Positions 23,931-30,713 of a stretch of DNA of 60,034 nucleotides are shown here, piece after piece (the first letter of the stretch is position 1; each line of letters starts with the position of its first letter). The notes under the pieces were generated by a model. The model was not told the DNA's origin. It did not search any database and worked only from the letters and a program-made list of their open reading frames with translations. Both the position numbers and the translations under genes were made by a program. The stretch is from a virus. The stretch lies in IMG/VR virus record IMGVR_UViG_3300045049_000120, positions 1 through 60,034 of that record. The stretch is one strand, 5' to 3'.

Positions 23931-24190
23931 GCGACGAAATCCTTGCGCTTCCCGTAAAGTGGGTGCGCGCCGAAATCTATTGCCGGTCAACCGGCGAGCC
24001 TATGGACACGGTGCTGACGCGCATCCGCGATGGGATATGGGCAGCCGGCAAGCACTACAAGCGCACCGGACCGCGCACGTTATGGATTAACCTGATCGAG
24101 GCAACCAAATGGGTGGATCAACAACCCCACGTCGAAACGGACTCCCAGAAGGTGTTGAAGTCCGTGAAGGGGCGCGCGGAAGCAGCCTGA
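23927..24190 (+). CDS. xis: Excisionase
   Basis: 87 residues. WVRAEIYCRSTGEPMDTVLTR then IRDGIWAAGKHYKRTG matches the winged-helix excisionase-like proteins paired with DUF3596-type integrases. It directs prophage excision. It overlaps the integrase gene by 82 bp, as in many lambdoid phages. Confidence 0.82.
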   Translation: MSDEILALPVKWVRAEIYCRSTGEPMDTVLTRIRDGIWAAGKHYKRTGPRTLWINLIEATKWVDQQPHVETDSQKVLKSVKGRAEAA

Positions 24191-25353
24191 GAGTTACTTT
24201 CATCTGGGAAGGCAAGCGCCGCCGGGAAACGCTCGACGTTCCGGCGACGCCGGCCAACATCAAATACGCCTCCCGTCTGCGTGGCGAGGTGCTCAATGCG
24301 ATAGCGCGCGGCACCTTCGACTACGCCACCTATTTCCCAAATTCGAAATATGCGCGCAGCGTGGCGCCGGCCGCCAAGAAGCGCTACCTAGTGGAAGATC
24401 TGGTCAACGCCCATGTCAACACGGCGCGCCAGCTTGAATCGTTGTCGCCGTCGAGTATCGCTACTTACGCCAAGTGGGCGCGCGCTCGTATCAATCCGAA
24501 GTGGGGGCAGCTATACGTGGACGAGTTGGCCACTCCGGAGTTGCGTGAGTGGATCATTAGCCTATCCAAGGGACTGGCGCCGAAGTCAGTACGAAACTGC
24601 GTTGGGTTGTTGAATACGGTGCTCAACCAGGCGGCGGCAGACGGCATTATCCCGAGCAATCCGCTGGAGCCAATCAAGTTGCGGACGGTGCTGCCCCGCA
24701 AGAAGAAGGCCGAAGACGACGATATCGACCCGTTCAACGACGAGGAAATCAAGACGATTCTGGATGCGTGTACGGCTGTCGAGACGCGCGCTTTTATCCA
24801 GTTTGCCTTTGCCACTGGCCTTCGAACGGGCGAGTTGATCGCGCTGAAGTGGCAGCACGTCGATTTCCACTCTGGGTTAATTCGCGTGCAGGACAACATC
24901 GTGACCGGGGAGGGCGGGACGGTCGAGAAGTCCACCAAGACCGACACCGCACGCGATGTGCCACTGCTGCCGGCCGCGCTGGAGGCACTGCAGGTGATGA
25001 AGCCGATCAGCTTGATGCTCGGCATTGGCGGGTATATCTTCATCAACCCGAACACCCGCAAGCGCTGGAGCGGGGAGCGTGTGACACTGGATCACTGGAC
25101 GAAGACGCTACGGCTCGCCAAGATCCGGTACCGCAATCAGTACCAGACCCGTCACACTTTCGCGTCGCGCCTACTGATGGCCGGTGAGCCCGAACTGCTG
25201 GTGGCCAAGTTGCTGGGGCACACCACTGTGGAAATGGTGCGCCGGCACTACGGCAAGTACATCAAGCAGCCGAACGGGATCGTGCTCCGGGGCGACTATT
25301 CGGAGTTCGGCACAAAAGGCGAAACGCCCCAAATACGCCCCAAATCAGCATGA
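24109..25353 (+). CDS. int: Tyrosine-type integrase, prophage A
   Basis: 414 residues. The N-terminal arm-binding domain (LPEGVEVREGARGSSLRVTFI) is of the DUF3596 type; a SAM-like core-binding domain covers about 85-165. The catalytic domain shows Arg in GLRTGELIALKW, His-x-x-Arg in TRHTFASRLL, His in LLGHTT and the Tyr nucleophile in VRRHYGKY. Its last codons are themselves part of the GCCCCAAAT arm sites. It lies at the right end of prophage A next to the attachment junction. Confidence 0.93.
   Translation: MGGSTTPRRNGLPEGVEVREGARGSSLRVTFIWEGKRRRETLDVPATPANIKYASRLRGEVLNAIARGTFDYATYFPNSKYARSVAPAAKKRYLVEDLVNAHVNTARQLESLSPSSIATYAKWARARINPKWGQLYVDELATPELREWIISLSKGLAPKSVRNCVGLLNTVLNQAAADGIIPSNPLEPIKLRTVLPRKKKAEDDDIDPFNDEEIKTILDACTAVETRAFIQFAFATGLRTGELIALKWQHVDFHSGLIRVQDNIVTGEGGTVEKSTKTDTARDVPLLPAALEALQVMKPISLMLGIGGYIFINPNTRKRWSGERVTLDHWTKTLRLAKIRYRNQYQTRHTFASRLLMAGEPELLVAKLLGHTTVEMVRRHYGKYIKQPNGIVLRGDYSEFGTKGETPQIRPKSA
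25326..25345 (+). repeat. Integrase arm-type site pair (int side)
   Basis: Two copies of GCCCCAAAT at 25,326-25,334 and 25,337-25,345, 11 bp apart, at the extreme 3' end of int. An identical pair with identical spacing lies on the other side of the core at 25,536-25,555. Confidence 0.75.
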
Positions 25354-25394
25354 ACCACGCGCTAACCCGCGTGGTTATTATCCCGCTCTGGAAT

Positions 25395-25417
25395 TTCGAA
25401 TCTCACCGCTTCCGCCA
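25395..25417 (+). other. Attachment core: 3' end of a tRNA-Ser gene
   Basis: The 23 bases begin TTCGAATC (T-loop) and end CTTCCGCCA. The 3' half of the T-stem (CTCAC) and acceptor strand are those of bacterial tRNA-Ser, but the bases to the left do not complete a tRNA, so this is an att duplicate and not a gene. It lies between two pairs of integrase arm sites and marks the boundary of prophages A and B. Confidence 0.72.
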
Positions 25418-25613
25418 GAACATACACCGCCTTAATCCGTGCAAATCCCCCCTAAAGCTAGATTTGGCGCGGGTTACGGCGGTCTGCATCTCTCCCCTCT
25501 AGATTGCCTTAAGACGGCTTAGCGCAGGTTAGAGCGCCCCAAATCTGCCCCAAATTTCAGAAGCGCGCACGGCGGTGTACTATGAACCGTGTGCATGACC
25601 CTCTTTCCCTTCC
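25418..25613. repeat. Left terminal region of prophage B with arm sites
   Basis: Non-coding. It holds the second GCCCCAAAT pair (25,536-25,544 and 25,547-25,555), spaced 11 bp apart like the int-side pair. I see no gene. A short inverted segment around 25,430-25,480 (ACCGCC...GGCGGT) could be part of the att structure. Confidence 0.65.
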
Positions 25614-25946
25614 ATGCAGCCCTCCATCGAAGACCTGACCGAACGAATCAACCAGGCGCTTGCCGCGCTGGAAGGTGGCCACCTCACTCTTCACCAGGCG
25701 ATCAACCTGACTGGGCCATGCGACCGCGTGGTCATTCCCATTGATCTTTTCCCCGCTGACGAGCAGTACGCCACCCACCTGAAAGCGCTGCTGTCGGTCT
25801 TGACCGGTTTGCACCGCGCCCTTATTCAGTTCCGCAAGCTGGGCATCTCTCCGGACACCCAACTGCGGCACATCCCCCTGCTGATCGGTGGCATCAAGCG
25901 GAACATCGAGGCGGCCCGTGCCGGCAAGATGGTCTTGTTCAGGTGA
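25614..25946 (+). CDS. Hypothetical protein at left end of prophage B
   Basis: 110 residues, all-helical in appearance (SIEDLTERINQALAALEGGHL...). No signal peptide or recognised motif. Because it lies right of the tRNA-Ser core it probably belongs to prophage B. Position at the extreme end suggests a lysogen-expressed accessory gene. Confidence 0.55.
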   Translation: MQPSIEDLTERINQALAALEGGHLTLHQAINLTGPCDRVVIPIDLFPADEQYATHLKALLSVLTGLHRALIQFRKLGISPDTQLRHIPLLIGGIKRNIEAARAGKMVLFR

Positions 25947-26032
25947 ATAGCTCGATGCCAGGGGGCTATCTGTAAGACATTCATTTCTGACGAGCGCATA
26001 ATATGCCGCTGTTACAACCAGCGGACTCAAGT

Positions 26033-26500
26033 ATGAAACGCTTCGCCATTCTCTTCCTGTTCGCCGCCGGCATCGCCGCGGCTGGCGACCTCCCCAATCC
26101 GAGCTTGACACCAGGCGCCACGAATCCAGACGTGACCCAGGACAACATCGGCAGCACCATCTGCGTGAAGGGCTGGACCAAGACCATCCGGCCGCCAGCG
26201 AACTACACCAATAAGCTCAAGAAACAGCAGATTGCCCGGTACGGCTATGCCGACACCAACCCCAAGCATTACGAGGAGGATCACCTCGTCAGCCTGGAGA
26301 TCGGCGGCGACCCGAGGGACGAGCGTAATCTGTGGCCGCAGCCGTGGACCTCGCAGTGGAACGCCGGCACCAAGGACAAGCTGGAGAACGCGCTGCATCG
26401 GATGGTCTGCGCTGGGGAAATCTCGCTGGCCGAGGCACAAAGAGCTATCGCTACCAACTGGATTGAGGCTTATAAGAAGTACGTCGGGGAGGGGTCGTAA
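26033..26500 (+). CDS. Exported HNH-like (bba-metal) protein
   Basis: 155 residues from the ATG beginning MKRFAILFLFAAGIAAA, a signal peptide cut near residue 18. The mature protein has YEEDHLVSLEIGGDPRDERN then LWPQPW, the D-H-x-x-x-L-E-x-G-G...N-L-W-P pattern of small HNH/His-Asn metal nucleases. Two Cys residues could form a disulphide. It would act outside the cytoplasm. Its stop overlaps the next start, so the two exported proteins are made together. Confidence 0.62.
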   Translation: MKRFAILFLFAAGIAAAGDLPNPSLTPGATNPDVTQDNIGSTICVKGWTKTIRPPANYTNKLKKQQIARYGYADTNPKHYEEDHLVSLEIGGDPRDERNLWPQPWTSQWNAGTKDKLENALHRMVCAGEISLAEAQRAIATNWIEAYKKYVGEGS

Positions 26501-26967
26501 TGAAGAAGGTGGCGATTTTTGCTATCGCGGCGACGCTTACCAGCCCGGCGATGTCTGCCGGCATGGATAAGGCGTGCAACGTGGTGGCCTGTAACGCTGG
26601 CGACAAGGCCATCACCTATGCCAAGAAGGACGACATGTACTTTGCATGCCCGACCATGGAGCTATCCGATTACACGAACGCCGTGCTCGGGATGGTCTCC
26701 CTTTCGGCGCTCAGCGGGAAGATGCCGAATATCTCCCCGGTAACTGGTGAGCCGGAATATGAAGGGCAGAGCAAGCAAATGTTGGATGTGCTGCGTGCCA
26801 AGGCCCGTGTCGCAACGTTTGACCAGGCAGTCGCAGCCTGCAAGAAAGGGGCAGGGAAACGCGCCGTTACTGTGATGAACAACCCGAAGGATGGTTTCTC
26901 GATCTGGGTGGCTGGCGTGGATAAAAAACCGTTCTGGATGCCCAAGGGGCACTTGGATAAGCGTTGA
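26500..26967 (+). CDS. Exported protein, partner of HNH-like gene
   Basis: 155 residues with a signal peptide (MKKVAIFAIAATLTSPAMSA). The mature region contains CNVVACNAGDKAI and further Cys residues, so disulphides are likely. No known domain. Start overlaps the HNH-like gene stop (TAATG). The pair lies convergent to the lysis genes and is typical of phage-edge conversion genes. Confidence 0.6.
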   Translation: MKKVAIFAIAATLTSPAMSAGMDKACNVVACNAGDKAITYAKKDDMYFACPTMELSDYTNAVLGMVSLSALSGKMPNISPVTGEPEYEGQSKQMLDVLRAKARVATFDQAVAACKKGAGKRAVTVMNNPKDGFSIWVAGVDKKPFWMPKGHLDKR

Positions 26968-26999
26968 ACTTAGCCCCGCTGGTGCAGGGCTTGATCCTC

Positions 27000-27506
27000 C
27001 TACTGCGCGGCGGATGCCTCCTGATCCGCCCGCACCAGCGCCTGGCAAGCGTTCAACTGCTTGACGACGTCGTCGGCTTCGGCAGCGAGTCGTTCAGCAT
27101 CTGCTCCATGCGTTGCAAGAAAGTCGGCTGGCGCGGACGCATCACGTCGGCCGGCGCCGGCGGAAGCTGCGGGCAGATGCCCGGCGCGGGCTGTGGCAAG
27201 TTGCTGGTCGCGCAGCCGGATAGCAGCAGCAAGCCGATCAAGGCTGTCCTGCAGTTGGTTTTTCCCATCTTCGAGTCCCTTCTGATATTGAGCCGAGGCC
27301 GCGGCATCACTGGCGGCGACCTGGTGTTCCACGCGGCGAGCTCCCTGCACGGCGGAGGTAACGCTGCGCGCGGCCGAGGCGTCGGCTTTGGCGGCAGCGA
27401 TCACCGGCTTGTCCATGACGCCGCGCAGCGCGATGCCGGCCGCCACCAGGGCGACCACCGCCAGCACGCTCAGCAGGGCGCGCCAGTCCTTCAATAGCCA
27501 GACCAT
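27000..27506 (-). CDS. Rz: i-spanin (Rz)
   Basis: 168 residues. N-terminal transmembrane helix (LLSVLAVVALVAAGIAL) followed by a long periplasmic helical coiled-coil domain. A lipoprotein gene (Rz1) is nested in another frame, which is diagnostic of a spanin pair. The pair fuses inner and outer membranes at the final step of lysis. Located last in the lysis cassette. Confidence 0.85.
   Translation of the reverse strand: MVWLLKDWRALLSVLAVVALVAAGIALRGVMDKPVIAAAKADASAARSVTSAVQGARRVEHQVAASDAAASAQYQKGLEDGKNQLQDSLDRLAAAIRLRDQQLATARAGHLPAASAGAGRRDASAPADFLATHGADAERLAAEADDVVKQLNACQALVRADQEASAAQ
27053..27268 (-). CDS. Rz1: o-spanin (Rz1) lipoprotein nested in Rz
   Basis: 71 residues from the ATG at 27,268 (MGKTNCRTALIGLLLLSGC). 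The lipobox LLSGC predicts a lipoprotein with acylated Cys19; the mature part is Pro-rich (PQPAPGICPQLPPAP), as Rz1 proteins are. Entirely inside Rz in a different reading frame. Confidence 0.83.
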   Translation of the reverse strand: MGKTNCRTALIGLLLLSGCATSNLPQPAPGICPQLPPAPADVMRPRQPTFLQRMEQMLNDSLPKPTTSSSS

Positions 27507-27509
27507 CGT

Positions 27510-27725
27510 TTATGCCCCCATCTTCTTGCCGACGCCGGCGCCGACCAGCAGAGCGCCGACACCTACGCCGTAGGCCTGCAGGTCGAACGGCTTGCCCTTC
27601 ACGACCGAATAGACCTCCAGCCCCAGGCCGACCAGCACCGACAGCGCCCACCAGAGATAAGCCGGCTCGATCGTCTGGTTGTCCTCGCCGGTGATCGCTT
27701 CAAGCAGCTTTTTGAGCAGCAACAT
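27510..27725 (-). CDS. Putative holin
   Basis: 71 residues with two hydrophobic helices (about 21-41 and 47-66) and charged ends. It lies directly upstream of Rz in the lysis cassette, which fits a class II holin. It starts inside the end of the preceding gene. Confidence 0.65.
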   Translation of the reverse strand: MLLLKKLLEAITGEDNQTIEPAYLWWALSVLVGLGLEVYSVVKGKPFDLQAYGVGVGALLVGAGVGKKMGA

Positions 27726-28371
27726 GGGCTACCTCCTGATGGGAATGAGCGGCCTGCAGCTCATCGGCCGAGAATACGAAGCCGGGTACGCGCGGGAAGG
27801 CCTGGAAGATCCAGACCGGGAAGCTCATCGCGTGGATGCCGTGGTCGCGGTGGCGGTGGAACTTGCTCTGCAACACGAGCATGTTTTGCGGCGAATCGAC
27901 GAAGGTTTCCGGCTTGGCCGGGTCGAAGGCATGCCAGTCGAAGCCGCGCAGCTCGGCCAGCTTGCAGACGATCCACAGCAACGAATGTTTGGCATCGTAG
28001 GTCGCGCCGGTCGGCTGATCGGTGTCCAGGTCCAGCACCGGCAGCTCGGTGATTTCGCCGAGCGCCACGCCCTTGACGGTGTGCCAGTCCACAGCGCCGG
28101 AGAATGCCCACTCGATGGCGAGGTGGTGGTACTCGACGCCCTCGGTATGGCCGCTGATCGCGCACGGCAGCTTGGCGGCGTGGCCGGCGGCTTTGGTGTG
28201 GCGGAAGGTGGGCGACTCAGTGCGCGGCGGGTGGTCCGGGTAGAACACGTCCTCGCTGAGCTGGTCGCGGTGCTCGTGTTCGTGAGCGATGGCCGGCATG
28301 GTCTTCATCTGCTCGCCCACACAGAGGGAGCAGGGCTTTTCGATGTCCAGGCCGTGGCTGCATTTTTCCAT
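27700..28371 (-). CDS. HNH-like phage protein in lysis region
   Basis: 223 residues. CAISGHTEGVEYHHLAIEWAF, then SPQNMLVLQSKFHRHRDHG, give the His-His and Asn...His pattern of an HNH/bba-metal nuclease; N-terminal Cys pairs (CSLCVGEQ) may bind zinc. It lies between the endolysin and the holin, an unusual place for a nuclease, so it may be a homing or accessory gene. Confidence 0.6.
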   Translation of the reverse strand: MEKCSHGLDIEKPCSLCVGEQMKTMPAIAHEHEHRDQLSEDVFYPDHPPRTESPTFRHTKAAGHAAKLPCAISGHTEGVEYHHLAIEWAFSGAVDWHTVKGVALGEITELPVLDLDTDQPTGATYDAKHSLLWIVCKLAELRGFDWHAFDPAKPETFVDSPQNMLVLQSKFHRHRDHGIHAMSFPVWIFQAFPRVPGFVFSADELQAAHSHQEVAHVAAQKAA

Positions 28372-28390
28372 TGGGATGCTCCAGAAACGA

Positions 28391-28415
28391 CAAAGCCCCG
28401 CACGTGGCGGGGTTC
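28391..28415 (-). terminator. Terminator after endolysin gene
   Basis: Minus strand: CCCCGC and GCGGGG form a 6-bp stem, followed by CTTTGTCGTTT. It separates the endolysin from the HNH-like gene and may be only partial. Confidence 0.6.
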
Positions 28416-28436
28416 TGTCGGTTGTTCAGCGGTGTA

Positions 28437-29063
28437 TCAGGCGGGAATCGCCTTGAGGGCGGCGGCCTGCCGCGCGATGCGCAGCGGGCCTTGATTGGCG
28501 GAGCAGGGGGTAGTGCCGTTGATCTTGCGGGTGATGTCGACGATGTCGCCAGCGTCGGCCAGCGGGTTGCAGCCGTTGGTTGCCCAGAACCATGCGGCAG
28601 ATAGCGCAGCGTTCGCCGGCTGCTCCAGCAGCTCCGGATGATTAAGCAGATCGAGGCTGAGGCCCTTGCCGGCGGCGGCATAGCCGTTGCGTCCGGTGAT
28701 CTGGATCAGGCCGCGGCCACGGTAGGTCCAGCCATCGCAGCTTGCCGGCAGGCCGTTCCCCATCCGGCCGGCGTAGACCAGGTTGGCGATGGCTTCCGGA
28801 TTCCGCGCGCACTTTGCTGCAGTCTCGGCAGTGAAGTGGCCGGGCCAGGTGGCCAGCAGGCCCTGCGCGCTGTAGTTGAGGTTTTCCACCACGGCAGTCA
28901 GGCCTGCGCTCTCTACCCCGATAGTGGCCAGAAAGCATGCCACACGGGCGCGGGTGTTGATCTCGAACCGGTCACAGGCCGCCTGCAGGTGCGGCAGCCA
29001 GGTGGCAGCGGCAGTTGCAGAGCAGCCGGTGCCGGCGATGAGGATGGCGGGTGTCAGCTTCAT
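28437..29063 (-). CDS. Endolysin, glycoside hydrolase 19 (chitinase-like)
   Basis: 208 residues. FLATIGVESAGLTAVVENLNY carries the catalytic Glu of the GH19 family, and the second part has WTYRGRGLIQITGRNGY, its hallmark. No clear signal peptide, so export depends on the holin. It cleaves peptidoglycan glycan strands at lysis. Start overlaps the stop of the upstream membrane protein gene. Confidence 0.9.
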   Translation of the reverse strand: MKLTPAILIAGTGCSATAAATWLPHLQAACDRFEINTRARVACFLATIGVESAGLTAVVENLNYSAQGLLATWPGHFTAETAAKCARNPEAIANLVYAGRMGNGLPASCDGWTYRGRGLIQITGRNGYAAAGKGLSLDLLNHPELLEQPANAALSAAWFWATNGCNPLADAGDIVDITRKINGTTPCSANQGPLRIARQAAALKAIPA

Positions 29064-29326
29064 CGTACGCGCGCTCCGATAGTCGCCATGACCTCGCTCT
29101 TGAACGACTGGAGCAGCTGGTGGATGTCACCCTTCAGGTTCTCCATCATCTGCACCATGTCGTCCTTCTGCAGGTAGCGCTCGGCCACCCGCACGCGCAG
29201 CTCTTCATGGTCTGCGCGCAGCTTTTCATGGCGGTTGTGCAGGCTGATCAGCCACCAGCCCATTGCAGTGCAGAACAGCGTTAGCACGCCGCTCAAGGCG
29301 GCCAGCAGCAGTTCCCCTTCGGACAT
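29060..29326 (-). CDS. Small membrane protein of lysis cassette
   Basis: 88 residues from the ATG of MSEGELLLAALSGVLTLFC. One transmembrane helix (about 5-26), then a coiled-coil cytoplasmic or periplasmic region (LHNRHEKLRADHEELRVRV...). Overlaps the endolysin start. Could be a second holin or antiholin. Confidence 0.6.
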   Translation of the reverse strand: MSEGELLLAALSGVLTLFCTAMGWWLISLHNRHEKLRADHEELRVRVAERYLQKDDMVQMMENLKGDIHQLLQSFKSEVMATIGARVR

Positions 29327-29347
29327 GAATTCCCCTTTCTGTGGGCG

Positions 29348-29371
29348 CAAAAAAGCCCGCACGGGGCGGGC
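29348..29371 (-). terminator. Terminator upstream of lysis cassette
   Basis: Minus strand GCCCGC-loop-GCGGGC followed by TTTTTT. It separates the acyltransferase from the lysis genes. Confidence 0.8.
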
Positions 29372-29423
29372 ATGAGAAAGCCGCCAAGAGGCGGCTGGGT
29401 ATTAGTGTGATACTGAGGTGGAT

Positions 29424-30443
29424 CTATATCGCGTACCGAAGCGGGCGCCAGCCAAATAGTGGGAGATTCCTGGTTACAAAAACGAGGAAGAGGCAAATGG
29501 AAAATACCAGGACCGAAGCAAGCAACGGGTCAATCCACGGCACCCCCGTAATTCCCATCAATCCGAAATTCTTAGCCCACGGATCAACCGCAAATGGATG
29601 AAGTCCGTATATACCCAAAGTGCAATTTGATATTGCGCGCAGCACCGGCGAAGACTGCCCAGGCTTTAAAGCCATGAAGGCAATAAAAAGCCCTGCAGCA
29701 GCTGCCGCTACCGAAGGCGACCAGTAAAGGTAAAAGATTGGCGTTGGCGCGCCAACAAAATTGGATGACAAAAGCGTGGAAATTGCCGTAAACCCGGTGG
29801 CAACCAAAAATATGGCAACTCCTTTTTTTGCACTCCAGTTTATTTCATATAGGAATGCTCCCAAGATGAAATATCCTGCATATTGCCCAAAGTAAGACAA
29901 TGAGTAAACGTCAGTTACTGTTGTCGGGTGAGCCAATTCATTTTTTGACCCGGTTAGCACGGTATGCATGACGGGGTAAATACAACCCAATATAAACCAA
30001 ATCGTGAGCAGCCATAGCACTTCGGTCTTCGTTGCTCCTTTGTGCAGCGTGCGCATCGCAGGAACGAAAAGGTACAGGCCGATAAGTGCGTAGAAAAACC
30101 ACAGATGGAACATGGTAGGGCCTTGCAAGATTGCAACGGCCCAATTGCCAGTTTGGACGCCATTGTGTTGCAGCCACCAGAGGTAAAATACTGACCAAGC
30201 TATAAGTGGCGGAATAACCCGGATGAACCGCTTTAGAAAGTAGTCAGAAAGCGTTTCGGACTTTCGCAAGAGAGTAGCGCCGGAGATCATGAAGAAAATT
30301 GGCACGCTCGCCCTCGTAAATGACTCAATAACGTTCGCACTGAACCATTTCGGACCGAATGCCTGGAAATTTTCCCCTGAGATGTGCAGCAGCACTACAA
30401 GGAAGCACGCGGCCACACGCAATGCATCAATTCGTCTGTCCAT
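29424..30443 (-). CDS. Acyltransferase 3 family membrane protein (O-antigen modification)
   Basis: 339 residues from the ATG of MDRRIDALRVAACFLVVLLH, which has GGAGGAATC upstream. About ten transmembrane helices. The N-terminal DxxR...H pattern (IDALR...LLHISGE) is that of the acyltransferase 3/OafA family. Such genes beside the tail fibre of prophages usually acetylate cell-surface polysaccharide and block related phages. It is clearly richer in A+T than neighbouring genes, a sign of separate transfer. Confidence 0.8.
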   Translation of the reverse strand: MDRRIDALRVAACFLVVLLHISGENFQAFGPKWFSANVIESFTRASVPIFFMISGATLLRKSETLSDYFLKRFIRVIPPLIAWSVFYLWWLQHNGVQTGNWAVAILQGPTMFHLWFFYALIGLYLFVPAMRTLHKGATKTEVLWLLTIWFILGCIYPVMHTVLTGSKNELAHPTTVTDVYSLSYFGQYAGYFILGAFLYEINWSAKKGVAIFLVATGFTAISTLLSSNFVGAPTPIFYLYWSPSVAAAAAGLFIAFMALKPGQSSPVLRAISNCTLGIYGLHPFAVDPWAKNFGLMGITGVPWIDPLLASVLVFSICLFLVFVTRNLPLFGWRPLRYAI

Positions 30444-30514
30444 GATTCCTCCATTTGGTCCGTAGCTGTAGGATGCACCGATATTCATTGAGCATCATAT
30501 CACGTTCATGATTT

Positions 30515-30703
30515 TTATGTTGGCGCCGGGAGGGTCGCACGCGCCGATACCGGGTTCAGGGTGTTATAGAAGGCCTTGTATCGGTCGTCGGTGGTGTCGA
30601 CCTGACCCTGATATGGGTACGAGTTTTCGTCCTGTGGCGATGAAAAAAAAGCCACGACGGTTTGACTCGTGGCATCGGAAAATTGCACATTTACTATGGT
30701 CAT
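30515..30703 (-). CDS. Small protein downstream of tail fibre
   Basis: 62 residues (MTIVNVQFSDATSQTVVAFF). No recognised fold. Place directly after the tail fibre gene suggests a fibre chaperone fragment or accessory protein. The 70 bases between it and the acyltransferase hold no feature I can see. Confidence 0.5.
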   Translation of the reverse strand: MTIVNVQFSDATSQTVVAFFSSPQDENSYPYQGQVDTTDDRYKAFYNTLNPVSARATLPAPT

Positions 30704-30713
30704 GTAGCCTCCA

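Noticed and set aside
25381-25417. Functional tRNA-Ser gene at the junction
   Set aside because: Only the T-loop, 3' half of the T-stem and acceptor strand with CCA are present. The bases to the left do not pair, so this is an attachment-site duplicate.
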